A stretch of 64,000 nucleotides of DNA from Brachionus koreanus (GCA_016987375.1 PJRA01000272.1:117379-181378); one strand, 5' to 3'. Counted from the stretch's first letter, positions 11,060 to 22,610 are shown. The notes: generated by a model not told the origin, from the sequence alone. Translations and numbers: made by a program.

Positions 11060-14000
11060 TTAGATTTTGAGCTGATTATTCTTGTTGGCAGACTTTTTAC
11101 TTATATTTTTTTTTATCTTATTTTTTAGCTGGATTCTTGCACTGTTCTCAGTTTCATCATATGAATCATCTTGATCAGTATCAGAGAGATCAAAATTTAG
11201 ATTTCTTTTTACATCATCATAATAATCAGCTGGTTGTTTTTTAGTATATCCCATTTCAATATCAGATAGATCATTGTAGCCGCAACTTTTCGGCTCATCT
11301 TTATCATCCATAATGCTTGGTGGTTTATTCAACAGCATGTCGATATAATATCTTAGCTCTGAACTTCTACTGTTATTCATTGAATTGTTTTTGTCCGATT
11401 TTGAATCTGGTTTTTTTGGAGATGACGTGCAAGTTACATTGACTTCCTCGCATGTATTTGAATTAGAAGCTGCAACAACTCCAGCTGCTTGTATTGCTGA
11501 ATTATCTATCTGATAGTATTTATTTATCAAATCGATTTGATTTATAATAAAAGCGTCTTTAATTGCAGGCTTGGGCTCATCTTTCACGCTCTTAGTTGGC
11601 TCGACTGACTCAAGCAATGGACTCGTTGGCTTATGCTGTAAGGATGAATTTAATTTTTCACTTTTGGAAAAGTTAGATAGAGAAAAACAACTCGAGGATT
11701 CAAGCTTGGATATTTTTTGTAGATTATTTACAGAATTTGATTTTATTTGTTTAAATTTCGAACAATTTTCGTTCTCTAGTCCGAGCATTTCAAAGGTTTC
11801 CTTCATCTGCATTTCCAATTGTTGCTTTAGATTACGTCTGATGGTATTACGCTCGTTTTCCAAGTCATAATTGGCTGCTTCAAGTCTTGTTATTTCATTA
11901 TGAAGTGTATCAATTCTTTTAAATATCAATTATAGAATTCTAAATAGTTTAATAACAATAAGGTTCGTCTTGGGCAAAATTACAGCAATATCTTAATTTT
12001 TTAATTTAAAACATTTATTTAAGCAATCTATAAGAATTTTTTTGATCTTAAGCTGACATCAAGGGAAAGCACAATCTATCATTTCATGAATAGATTACAT
12101 GTTACTTAACACTAGAAATGCCAAGCGCTCAAAATCAACGCTTTAAAGATTTTTAAGTACTTGGAGGTTTTGTGAATATAAATTTAGTTTATGATTTTAA
12201 AAAAATATAAAATTTTTTATATATTTTTTGAAAATTAAAGGCAAGTTCTCTTAATGAAACATGGAGCAACATTCAAAGTTGCATTTTTTAGGAATTTTCT
12301 GGCAAAACTCTGCAAATTAAGCATAATTTGAATTAAGACAAATTTGGCTGTAATTTTTTTTTTTAAATAAAAATCTAAATTAAAAAATTTCGATTATTNN
12401 NNNNNNNNNNNNNNNNNNNNNNNNNNNNNNNNNNNNNNNNNNNNNNNNNNNNNNNNNNNNNNNNNNNNNNNNNNNNNNNNNNNNNNNNNNNNNNNNNNNN
12501 NNNNNNNNNNNNNNNNNNNNNNNNNNNNNNNNNNNNNNNNNNNNNNNNNNNNNNNNNNNNNNNNNNNNNNNNNNNNNNNNNNNNNNNNNNNNNNNNNNNN
12601 NNNNNNNNNNNNNNNNNNNNNNNNNNNNNNNNNNNNNNNNNNNNNNNNNNNNNNNNNNNNNNNNNNNNNNNNNNNNNNNNNNNNNNNNNNNNNNNNNNNN
12701 NNNNNNNNNNNNNNNNNNNNNNNNNNNNNNNNNNNNNNNNNNNNNNNNNNNNNNNNNNNNNNNNNNNNNNNNNNNNNNNNNNNNNNNNNNNNNNNNNNNN
12801 NNNNNNNNNNNNNNNNNNNNNNNNNNNNNNNNNNNNNNNNNNNNNNNNNNNNNNNNNNNNNNNNNNNNNNNNNNNNNNNNNNNNNNNNNNNNNNNNNNNN
12901 NNNNNNNNNNNNNNNNNNNNNNNNNNNNNNNNNNNNNNNNNNNNNNNNNNNNNNNNNNNNNNNNNNNNNNNNNNNNNNNNNNNNNNNNNNNNNNNNNNNN
13001 NNNNNNNNNNNNNNNNNNNNNNNNNNNNNNNNNNNNNNNNNNNNNNNNNNNNNNNNNNNNNNNNNNNNNNNNNNNNNNNNNNNNNNNNNNNNNNNNNNNN
13101 NNNNNNNNNNNNNNNNNNNNNNNNNNNNNNNNNNNNNNNNNNNNNNNNNNNNNNNNNNNNNNNNNNNNNNNNNNNNNNNNNNNNNNNNNNNNNNNNNNNN
13201 NNNNNNNNNNNNNNNNNNNNNNNNNNNNNNNAATGCACTATAGCCAAATTTGTCTAAATTTATATTATGCTAAATTTGCAGAGTTTTACCAGATTGATGA
13301 TAACAGTGCAACTTTGAATGTTGCACCATGTTGCATTTACAGGACTTGATTTTGACTTTTCAATTTTTAACATTTTGTTCTGTTCCATTGTACTAAATTT
13401 CATAAAACCCTTTTTGCAAATAATTTGAAATAATAATTGAATTCAAGTTGCAACTATATTTGAATTTTTGCTTTTGTTATTTAACTAACTTTGATTTTAT
13501 TTGGATTATATAAAAAAAATTGATAGTCGTCGTATATTATATGTTAACGTAAGAGAAGACATAATTTATTAAGCTGATATTATATGCTGTTTAAATTTAA
13601 AGTTACAACGTATCTCAAAAGTTAAAATTAATAAAAATTGACCCTATTCTATCCTAAAGTAGGATGGGGCTAATATCCTTTTCTGATTTTTTGGAAATAG
13701 CTCCGATCTGACACAGAGGCTACTGCATCGAGTTGAATTTATATGCTGATAGATATATAAATTTATCTATTAACTTACATCTTGTTTTAATTATTAGGCT
13801 TTGTTCTTGATCCACCATAAACCGATAGGTATAAATAATAATTCCATTAAATAAAGCTTTAAACAAAAGATATTGTTAAAATAAACGTTCTAAGAATGGA
13901 ATCATAATTTATACTTATGGGTTAGTCGTGTCAAAAACACCGGCTAATAATTAAGACAAGATGTAAGCTAATAGATAAATTTATCTATCTAAATTATTAA

Positions 14001-15673
14001 TATGTAATGATTAATTTATCTATAAATCGGCTGATCATCAAAAATTTCGAAAAGATTGCTAAAATCTTGTAAAAAATCTAAAATTTAAGAAAAAATATAA
14101 AAAATAATTTGAGAATAAATTTTGATACTTCGGAAAAAAAATTAAAATATATCTTAATTGAGATATATCACTAAAAAATGTGGAAAAATTCTATAAACGA
14201 AATCTTTTTATTTTTTTTATGATTTTAAGCTGCTAGGAAAGGCTATAGCTACTAAATTTAGTTTTAATTTTCCAAAAAAAAATAAATTTTAAAAAATTTT
14301 CTCTTACTTTTGATTAAGATTAAAAATTTTTGATTCATAATCATTTATTTTCTCTTTAAACTCTTCGTTAAGCTTATATTTTGTCTTGTCCAAGTCGTAT
14401 TGAAATTTCGATTTGATCTGTTCAATTTCACTTTTATGTCTCTCTTCGAGACATTTTACTTTATCTTCCGCTTTATTATTTGCACTTGTTATTTTATTTT
14501 CATATTCGTCAACTAAGCATTTTATCTTGTGATCAAATTTTTCTTCTAACATGTTAATCTCAACTTGAAGTGTGTCTTTTTTCAGCTTTTCTGATTCAAT
14601 CGTCTTAGTCAAATGATTATATTGTCTTTCACTCTCTTCAATTACAGACTTAGCTTCATTAATCAAATTTTCGTACTCCACTTTTAAATTCTATAAAAAT
14701 AAATATATACATATACATATTTTATTAATATAAAAAATTAAATTTACATCATATTGATTTGCTAAAGATTGACTATTTTCGTTTAGAGTTTCAATTTTAT
14801 TTTTCAAATTTTTACTCTCTTCACGTTCTTTAATCAAGCTATTATTAATTTGATCAATTTCTGTCTTTAAAGAATCATTTTCTGATTCAAGCTCAGCTAT
14901 TTTATCTGAAAGATTCTTGATTTGCCCATTTTTTTCGTCCAGTTTTTGTTCATTTTCGTCTAAGCATGATTTTAAGGCCGAATTTTTACTAACATATTCC
15001 TGGGTCTTAACTTTTTCATTTACTAACTCATCACTTATTTTTTTCATTTCTTGTTCCAACAATTGATTTCTCTATTGAAAGAAAATTGAAAAATTAAAAA
15101 AATATATAAACTTTAAAAAAAAACCATTGTTATTTTAGTTAATTCAAAAGATGCAATTTGTTTTTCGGATTTGACTTTTTCAACATAATCCATGAATTCT
15201 TTTTCTCTATTCTTCCACTTTTCAACAGCTTTGGTCAAATTTGATTGAAAAGTTTTTAAAAGTAATCCTTTTTTGGCAATTTTTTCTTCACTTATGGAAA
15301 GTTTTTGAGCTAGCTCCAATTTTTCTGTGTTCAATTCGGAAATTTTTCTCTCCAAAAACAGACGACGCTTAATTTCTTCTTCCAATTTATTTTCGATTTT
15401 TTCGTTATCTTCAGTGACTGAGTGGCTTACACTTTCGAGAGTGCAGTTAAGTTCAGAAGTGTTAATTTGGTCAATCATTTTTTCCAATTGATTTATAGGC
15501 TCATTGAAATTTAGAGCTGCAGAATGATGAGTTGACTCAACTTCGGCAAGTTTTTCATTTTGTTCGAATTCGAACAAGCTAAAATCATCTTCGGTAAAGA
15601 ATTTAATTGGTGTGCTGCGATTTTCTATTTGGAAAATTTCGCTTTCTAAATTGGCGCTCTCTAATTCAGCCAT
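11060..15673 (-). CDS. Coiled-coil protein, probable centrobin-like, four exons
   Basis: Exons on the minus strand: 15125-15673, 14748-15071, 14308-14690, 11060-11915. Phases agree (0, 0, 2) and give 703 residues. Donors and acceptors are GT-AG, although the first donor (ATG/GTTTTT) is weak. Residues from about 96 to 500 are almost continuous heptad-type coiled coil. The block around residues 96-160 (EEEIKRRLFLERKISEL, then KTFQSNLTKAVEKWKNREKE) resembles the conserved region of centrobin, a daughter-centriole protein, where a cysteine/basic helix is followed by LDKTLARVVEGWNRHE. The C-terminal third is Ser/Asn/Asp-rich and ends in a lysine-rich stretch. Length is below human centrobin (about 900). 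Coiled coils give false matches easily, so the name is tentative. The 2.4-kb last intron carries a foldback element and an assembly gap. Confidence 0.75.
12106..12180. repeat. Fragment of TTAA-type MITE
   Basis: It starts TTAACACTAGAAATGCCAAG like family B elements, but similarity fades within about 75 bases. It sits in the last intron of the coiled-coil gene. Confidence 0.45.
12244..13346. mobile_element. Family C element with long inverted arms, interior unsequenced
   Basis: The left arm 12244-12360 and right arm 13235-13346 are inverted copies of each other (ACATGG[A/T]GCAACATTCAAAGTTGCA, then CAAAACTCTGCAAATT... GACAAATTTGGCT). An N-gap lies between them. The arms match the 198-base copy at 584-781. 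With this spacing it may be a longer, possibly autonomous relative of that MITE. Confidence 0.6.
12399..13231. other. Assembly gap (833 N)
   Basis: Run of N flanked by inverted arms of a family C element, so the missing sequence is probably the interior of that repeat. Confidence 0.95.
13640..13745 (-). repeat. tRNA-derived SINE fragment
   Basis: The stretch TCTGACACAGAGGCTACTGC followed by ATCGAGTTGA matches the body of the SINE at 27255-27521 (TCTGACACAGAAATTACTGC). Only the body is present, with no tRNA-like head. Confidence 0.5.
13753..13992. repeat. Foldback MITE (family D)
   Basis: The arms are near-perfect inverted copies of about 40 bases: 13758-13797 (contains TTACATCTTGTTTTAATTA) and 13944-13982 (contains TAATTAAGACAAGATGTAA). 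Inner arms near 13826 and 13902 also pair. It is intronic. Confidence 0.65.
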
Positions 15674-17184
15674 TTTTTTATATCCTAGATAAATATATTT
15701 TCATTTGTTTGAAATAAATTTTTTAATTGTGATAGGAAAAAAAATTCAAAAAAATTTTGTATCCATGGAAATTTTTTTTAAATGATAAGACTGTAAATGA
15801 GTCACATTTGTCCTTCAATTTTGTATATTTTTTATTTTTCAGTGAAATCTAGTCAAATAAATATTTTTTTTTAAATACAGGTTGTTGATCATGATTTAGA
15901 AAAAGTAAAAGACGTTTGACTCTTTCTATTAAAATTTGGGTAAAAATCATGGTCTCAATAGTCTTTTTTTGATAGCGGCCCTATGTTTTGGCTATCAGAT
16001 AATTAATTGACAATGATTTACTTCAGAGGATTCAAAGTATTGTCGATGACGCTTGTTGATATTTTGGTTTAAAGTCACAATCCTTTTCAATAGAAATATT
16101 AATAATAAAACAAATTTTGGCTCGGGGATAGAGGATTCCCTTTATGTGAGTTTAGAATTTAAAATTCATTTTGACTTTGATTCTTATGTATTTTATTTAA
16201 ACATTAAGTTCATAAAACTTTTATGATCGTATCTGAGATACGATATAATATGTTTATATGTTGTAATTGTGAATAGATGGTGAATTCAAACAAATATTTG
16301 TAAGAAAAATAGAACCGATACAATGCTAAAAAAGCTTATAAATTTTTTCTTTAAATTTTTACCAGTTCTGTAAATGCAAGTCTGCTAATGACGTCCAAAT
16401 CTCAGCAAAATTTACTAGAGCCAAATTTTTTGAAATTTAAATTATGCTTAATTTACAGAGTTTTGCTAGAATGTTCTAACAAATGTAACCTTTAGTGTTG
16501 CACCATGTTGCATTTACAAAACAAATATATAAAAATTTTTAGCATATAGTTTTGTTCAATTATACTAAATTTCACAAAATCCTGTTTATATTCCTCAAAA
16601 GTGACTTAATACTGGACTGTTATATAAAAAGTTAAAAAAATAGAACCAAAAACAATATCACTTTTATAAAAATTAAAATTTAAGCTTGGTATTTTTGAAT
16701 AAATAATTTTAATTAACAAAAAAATATTTTAGCGGGATTTTTCAACATGTAAATCTCATTTGACCATAAATTTTTAGATCGATGGGTCTAAAATATGGGA
16801 ATTCTGATGGCCAGAAAGTGATCATGGATCATGAGTTTTATTGAGACTGTTACGAAATTTTGTATAAAAAGTGCCATATAATTATCAAGTTTGTTTGTTT
16901 CAGGCCTTAATAAAACAAAAATACAAATGTAAGGAACAATTTTATTTCTTTAATATTTAATATAATCAAAACAGAGCAAAATTGAGAAAATTGAAGCATA
17001 AACCAAAAACAAATTTATATTTTTACACTAAGAAAACAAAACTTATTTGATGGCGCATATTTAATTACTTTAACCAGAGCTGACAGCAATAATGAGATTA
17101 CACTTGTATTTCCTTAACCAAACGCTGCAGTCAATAAGTAGTGAGCTCCCAAATGTTAGGGTTTATTTTTTTCAAAAATATGAA
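15674..17184. other. Intergenic region, repeats only
   Basis: AT-rich sequence upstream of the coiled-coil gene. Apart from the family C MITE at 16364-16523 no coding or RNA gene is seen. Confidence 0.45.
16364..16523. repeat. Foldback MITE (family C), third copy
   Basis: It begins AGTTCTGTAAATGCAAG and ends TGTTGCATTTACAAAACA. It is followed by the same TACTAAATTTCACA block that follows the copies at 781 and 13346. Confidence 0.65.
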
Positions 17185-17407
17185 TTAACACTAGAAGCAC
17201 CAAACGAGTCAAATGACTCGTTTGAAAAAATTTTAAATCCTTTTATCTTTTGAATGGATTTTTCAAATAAATATATATTTTTTGAATTATGTAGATTTTA
17301 AAATTTTCTTTAAAAATTGACATTACTTTGTAAAATTATTATAGTTTTTTATAAAATATTTTTTAATTAAAAAAACATGAAAAAATGCTTGGTGTTTCTA
17401 GTGTTAA
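17185..17407. repeat. TTAA-type MITE (family B), complete
   Basis: It is flanked by TTAA at 17185-17188 and 17404-17407, with inverted ends CACTAGAAGCACCAA and TTGGTGTTTCTAGTG. Just inside the left end is a 20-base palindrome around CGAGTCAAATGACTCG. TTAA duplication and these ends fit a piggyBac-type non-autonomous element. Confidence 0.75.
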
Positions 17408-17590
17408 GTGAACAGATGCAATAAATTCAACAAAGCATTCAAAATTCTGATTCGCGTAATTTTCTAGTTCATTATTTAGATGGAATAAAAAACTCTTTTT
17501 CAATTCTGATAACTCGTTTATCAAGTCTGTGCAAATTTTTTGCATCTGTTCAAATTTTAGTTGAAAAAGTTGGTTTTAAATCAAACTCTC
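17408..17590 (-). pseudogene. Coding-like fragment cut by a MITE
   Basis: The minus strand has an open frame with a coding-like mix of residues (LKFEQMQKICTDLINELSEL... NQNFECFVEFIASVH). It runs directly into the MITE at 17407, after which the frame ends within the repeat. The upstream part meets a stop near 17580. The helical, charged composition would suit a coiled-coil segment of a larger protein. I do not recognise the family. It could be a relic exon or chance. Confidence 0.3.
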
Positions 17591-19154
17591 TCTTTTAAAA
17601 AACTGGTTATTTAAGTCATTGAATATCAATCTTGGAGAGTGACTTTTTGACCATTTTTCGACTTTTTCTAGATGGTTTAATTTGGGTGAGGTAGAAAAAA
17701 AAAGAGAAGAAAGAGAAAAAAACATTAAAAAAAAGAGGAAAAACATATAATAAATTTTAAAAAATTTAGCTTATTTAATGAGAGAAAAAAAAACATAAAT
17801 TATAAAAATCAAAAAGAGATTAAACATAAAATTAATAAAAAAAATTTAATTAATTAGAATGAGGCAAAAATTAGACTTGGTCTTGGTTCAAGAATTAAAA
17901 ATTTATTTCATTAGTAAATAGACCTTAAAAAATTTATTTCATCTTCATATGACGCAGCCTCCGTAATAAACCCATTCAAATCAAAATAATTTTACTCTGT
18001 GCCAAAGCAAAAGTCCTCATCTAATGGAAGTAACTACAAAATATTTTCTAAATACACCCAAAGCAGGTCGGAAGCGAAAAGCTGGTCCTTGTTTACAATA
18101 TGATCAATGAAGTAAAAAGTAAAAATCAATGTTTTTTATCCCTTTTATTCAATTGAATATAATATTGAGTATTTTTCTTTTAAAAAATTTTTGATTCTGG
18201 CTTATGCTTTTTATCTTTTTTATTCAAATGATTTTATGTTTTTTTTATCTCTTTATATGTTCCGTTCTACCTCTCTCGTTTAATTTAAATGAATTTTGTA
18301 AAATTGTTTCAATTCATTTTATTTGTTGCAGACAAATTAAAATTGAATTTATTTTAATTATTTTTGACACTATTTATTAAATTAAATTAAAAAAATAATT
18401 AATTTAAATTAAATATAAATTTAATTTAAGATAACCATATTTTCAGTATTTTTGTTTTCGTTCCAATAATATTTGTTAAATCTTATAATATTTAGAATAA
18501 TTTCCTATAGCCAATTTTTACTCACTTACTTAAAACACAATTACTAGAATAATCATTCACTAGATCATGGGAATACCGAGGTATTTGACATTGAATTATA
18601 TAAAGATAACAACTTAATCTAGAGGATAAACATTGAAACTCGTATTTTATCTTCAACATATGAAAAATTAGAATTTATATAAATACTGTTCAAATTAAAA
18701 AAAGAATTTTAACCAAATTTTTTTTAAGAATTTTCTATTTGATAAATATTCTGTCCATTGTGGTCAGATAGATAATTAAATAAGAGTTTTACTTAGTTCT
18801 GATAATAACTTTATTTATCTAAAATAAAATGATGTGAAATCGGCCGATCGTAATGATTCGGCTGAGGTTTTAGTAAAGCCAAAAGTTTCGAAAAAAGAAG
18901 TGAAGTTGAATGATGCTTATTGCTTTATTCAATCCAACTTTATATATTCACTTGTGGCACGGGTGCATCAAGCGAAGACTGTGTGTAGCATAAGCATGCA
19001 CATTTACTTCGCATGTGCCTTTTGTGATGCGTTCTGATAGCATAGAAGCAAAACTTTCTGGACGCTGGTAAGTGCTGTTTAGGCGCGACATAATAATAAA
19101 TAAAACAATCAATTTCATACTTTTTTTAACCTTTATTTAGTTAAATAAAAAATT
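17591..19154. other. Intergenic AT-rich region
   Basis: Mostly A/T runs. A slightly more GC-rich stretch at 18830-19090 has a 67-codon frame on the plus strand beginning with a non-ATG codon. I cannot support it as a gene. Confidence 0.4.
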
Positions 19155-20978
19155 TCAAGTATCACCAAAAAGTTTTATCAGCTCATAGGCAAAAACAGAT
19201 ATCATTTTAATATCAACACATTCTTTACTTGTTAGTGATTTGTAAAAAAATTCAGGTGAAAAAACTTTTAATTCATAAATCTGGAACAATATACCACCAT
19301 TAAGAGGCTTTAGCGTATCATACAAATCCAATATACCATGCTCATGAAACCAATTTTTTACTTGATCTTCCTTCCAGTCTTTGGGCCCATTCGAATCATT
19401 TTTAAAAACTGCTTTTGGTTGAACGGTCAAACTTTGAACTTTATTCAAGCACAAACTAATTTGATTTTTTAATCGACTTATTGATTCTTCAAATTTATAC
19501 TTTGTAAAATCAACAAATATTTTATCTCCTATTATTATTCCAAGCCATCCACTTACGTTGTGATACCCAGGCTGCATTATTAAAGGAATAATAGTCTTAC
19601 TGAGTCTAAAAGCATATTGGGCTTCGGCCTGACAATTTATACTCTGTCTATATTTTTCACTTACACACATGAGAACAATGGACGAGTTTTCAATAGCTTT
19701 TGCCATCGAGTCTAAGCTACTTCCATGTATTTCATTTATATCAATCCATATTTTGTATCCAGTATGTTCCAACTCTTCTTTAATTTTGAGACATGTTTCT
19801 CTTGAGTTTGTATTATAGGATATCATAATGTGATTTTCATTTTGACCAATTTTTGTTTCTAACTGAGGTTCCGATTTTGACAATATCCAAATAAAATCTG
19901 AACTGATTATTTTTAGCTTTTGGAATTCAAAGCTTTGAAAATTAGTGATTTCTTTTATAAAGTCTAAAAGCTCTGTATCTGTTGCCAGTTCCTTTTTAAT
20001 AATGTGATTAAATGACAACTGAGTTAAAAGTTTGATTGCGTAGTACTTTTCAACTTCATTTCCATCATAGATTAAAAACTTGATACTTTCAGCAAAATTT
20101 TCATAGAAATAAATTTTTTCTTTCAATTTATTATTTATGCCAAATCCGTACAACGTATTTAGATAGTAATCAATTAAATAAAGAAAACCATTGCCTCCAG
20201 AAATTGATCGAATATTTATATTGACCTTTTCTGATAGATCATGGAATTGCTTTGCAACTAAGCATTCATATTCGCTGATACATTGAATAGTTAGGGGAAT
20301 AAATTTGGAAAGAATTTCGTCAAGTTCGTCCATTTTTTCCATTTCTTTATCTGACGCAATCAAGGATATTATTGCATAAGCGACGAAATTCCATTTTGGA
20401 ATTGATCTAGCAAAGTTTAGGACTATTCTAGTCGAGTCAAGAGATTGCCAATTGTGTTTATATGCGTTAGAACTTTCGCTGAGAAAATAGAGTGTGTTAA
20501 TGAAACCATCGAACATTGAATCATAGTTGATGAATGACGAAATAAATTCTATATCACTTAGAAATATCATAAATGTTTGTAAGTTCTCAATTGTCCCATT
20601 AAAATAGCTTCTGGCATCTGTTGAGTTAAGAAAAGTCAAGTTAATTAAAGTATTCAAATGTTTTAAATAGTAAAGAATTTTTTCACTATGATTAAAATCT
20701 GAACAAAATGAGTAAATTGGTCTACTGCAACATGAAAAATCTATTGAGGACCGAATAGAACAAAAGTACTGAAGTAGTGATGGAAAAAATTCATATATTT
20801 TTGTTTTTGCTTTCAATTGAATAAATTCATTGTCATATGAATTTTGAATGCAGTCGAGCAAAAATTTGTGAAATTTTTCATCATTTTCTAAAAAAATATC
20901 AAAATCTTTAATCGATTTTAAATGGCCTATGTAGGATTCAATATCATTGGTATCATATTTATTCTCAACTTCGCTCAT
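19155..20978 (-). CDS. TIR-domain protein with helical N-terminus and SAM-like C-terminus
   Basis: Single-exon frame of 607 residues starting MSEVENKYD. Residues 1-380 are alpha-helical with leucine/isoleucine spacing compatible with ARM/HEAT-like repeats, but no clean repeat can be drawn. Residues 382-505 are a TIR domain: HIMISYN start, GYKIWID strand, SSIVLMCVS, then the helix INCQAEAQYA, then IIPLIMQ and GWLGIIIG. The glutamate at about 452 sits where NAD-cleaving TIR domains (SARM1, plant and bacterial TIRs) carry their catalytic Glu. Residues 534-605 resemble a SAM domain (WKEDQVKNWFHEHGI... LNGGILFQIYEL). SARM1 has the order ARM-SAM-SAM-TIR; here TIR precedes a single SAM. A role in innate immunity or NAD-dependent cell death is inference. 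It is cytosolic, with no signal peptide or membrane segment. Confidence 0.85.
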   Translation of the reverse strand: MSEVENKYDTNDIESYIGHLKSIKDFDIFLENDEKFHKFLLDCIQNSYDNEFIQLKAKTKIYEFFPSLLQYFCSIRSSIDFSCCSRPIYSFCSDFNHSEKILYYLKHLNTLINLTFLNSTDARSYFNGTIENLQTFMIFLSDIEFISSFINYDSMFDGFINTLYFLSESSNAYKHNWQSLDSTRIVLNFARSIPKWNFVAYAIISLIASDKEMEKMDELDEILSKFIPLTIQCISEYECLVAKQFHDLSEKVNINIRSISGGNGFLYLIDYYLNTLYGFGINNKLKEKIYFYENFAESIKFLIYDGNEVEKYYAIKLLTQLSFNHIIKKELATDTELLDFIKEITNFQSFEFQKLKIISSDFIWILSKSEPQLETKIGQNENHIMISYNTNSRETCLKIKEELEHTGYKIWIDINEIHGSSLDSMAKAIENSSIVLMCVSEKYRQSINCQAEAQYAFRLSKTIIPLIMQPGYHNVSGWLGIIIGDKIFVDFTKYKFEESISRLKNQISLCLNKVQSLTVQPKAVFKNDSNGPKDWKEDQVKNWFHEHGILDLYDTLKPLNGGILFQIYELKVFSPEFFYKSLTSKECVDIKMISVFAYELIKLFGDT

Positions 20979-21749
20979 AATAAATTATAGATTTTTTTTT
21001 TTTTAAATTTTTATTTAATTTCAAAAAAGTTTACTTTATTTTAAAGTTTTCAGGAATAAGTAAATTTTTATTTTGTTTGATCAAGAGTAATCATGGTAAC
21101 TTGCTCTTTTCAAATCTTTATAATTTAAATTTCTGACATTAAAAAATTTTGGCTTCATCAAGCGACACACGTGGCAAATAAAGCAAATGCAGTTTTAAGT
21201 CAGGTCAAGCAAGCGTTCTAATACTGGTCCGTAACGGTGTCGCATTAGAAAAGCAATTATCAATTAAGCAATGCGTAAAAAAAGCTTGGTTAATATGACA
21301 TAGAATTTATTAAATTAGCATTGTTAAACTAACATTACTAAAATAGTATAATCAATTTAACAAGAATTTTATTTTTTCAAATTTACCTATATATTAATTA
21401 CTTTTTTTTATATTTTATTTTGAAGGAGCATTAGTTTTAATAAAATAAATAGTACAACTAGCTTTGAAATTTAAATTTTTATTTGTATAAAAAAAAATTT
21501 TTTTGAGAAAGAGTAAATTGTGCTCTGACAGGTTTATAAAATTATCAAGTAATTAATTAATAATAATAAATAATTATAAAAATCCACTAATTAATAAAAA
21601 AAAATAAATTAAGCTTAGCCAACGTCAGCTATTTTAATAAATTTTTATTTGCTTTGTTATTTTGAACATACTTTGCCAAAATTTGCTATTTCAATAATTT
21701 TTTTCATTAACCTTGCTTTTTTTGAATATTCTTATACTCGTTTGTAACA
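20979..21749. other. Intergenic AT-rich region
   Basis: Upstream region of the TIR-SAM gene. No coding frame, RNA gene or clear repeat is recognised. Confidence 0.4.
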
Positions 21750-22610
21750 GAGTTTAAACAGTTGTATGTTTCATTTATTAGGCCACATCTTTAGTATGCT
21801 GTAACTGACTGGGGTCGTTGTACCAAGGGACTCAAGCATCTTGAAACAAGTGCAAAGACGAGCAACCAAATTAATGTTTAATTTAAAAAAATTTTTGAAG
21901 GCTGGGATTAAAGGAACTGTGGTGCCCGCATAAAACTTAACTTGGTTTTGTCTTTAACCATATGTAGTAGCTGCTAATTTATATTTAATCATATGTTTTC
22001 TTTATTATGAACAGAACATCTTAAGTAAAATAAACGAAGTAAAAACTAATATTTGTTTTGTTTTATTTACTCCCTCCGGAGCCCCCAAATCGCCGGCACA
22101 ACAGAACTGTGAATTTTGGAACAAAAAATAGGAACAAAAATTTAAAAATAAAATAACTTTTTTTCTAAGATTGGTGTGCAAAATGTTTCAGTTAATATAA
22201 GGTTTGTATCACCCAAATTTAGTCTGTGTAAAAACTCTGATATTGTGCAAAACAGTATGTGCATTAGAAAATTATTAAAATTAAATTGCACAGTTTCTGC
22301 ACAAACTAAATTTGGGTGATACAAACTTTATATCAACTGATACATTTTGCAAAACTATATTTAGACTCTTAGAAAAGAAAGTTATTTTAATTTTAGATTT
22401 TTCTTCCTGTTTTTTATTCCAAAATTCACAATGCTGGGATTGAAAAACGTGAATGGGCAGAACTAAAAGAGAAACTTCCTGCCAAATCGAGTTGTAAATT
22501 TTTGGAACAAATTACATATTGAAGTTTTTAATGCGAAACTTAAAAAATGAATTTGAAAAAAAAACTAGATAACTATCTGAAACTAAAATATAATACCAAA
22601 ATGCTACTTT
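21750..22610 (+). pseudogene. Non-LTR retrotransposon C-terminal fossil, interrupted by a foldback
   Basis: Around 21755-21900 the plus strand reads LYVSFIRPHL, YAVTDWG and, after a frameshift, VQRRATKLM. These are the thumb/C-terminal hallmarks of CR1/Jockey-type RTs (IRPxLEYAxxVW, QRRATK). After a foldback at 22103-22433, the stretch 22440-22600 gives LPAKSSCKFLEQ and LKKKLDNYL, the usual C-terminal ending of these elements. Stops and frameshifts are frequent. Confidence 0.6.
22103..22433. repeat. Long foldback element (family E)
   Basis: The outer arms CTGTGAATTTTGGAACAAAA and TTATTCCAAAATTCACA and the inner arms GTATCACCCAAATTTAGTCT and ACTAAATTTGGGTGATAC pair over most of about 330 bases. 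A shorter relative lies at 4290-4395. Confidence 0.65.

Noticed and set aside
12375..13247. 290-codon minus-strand frame
   Set aside because: Almost entirely made of N; not real sequence.
18020..18113. Short plus-strand segment encoding TPKAGRKRKAG
   Set aside because: Resembles a DNA-binding linker of transposases but is too short to support.
18834..19037. 67-codon plus-strand frame with slightly raised GC
   Set aside because: No ATG at its start, no splice context, no recognisable homology. Could be a repeat fragment.
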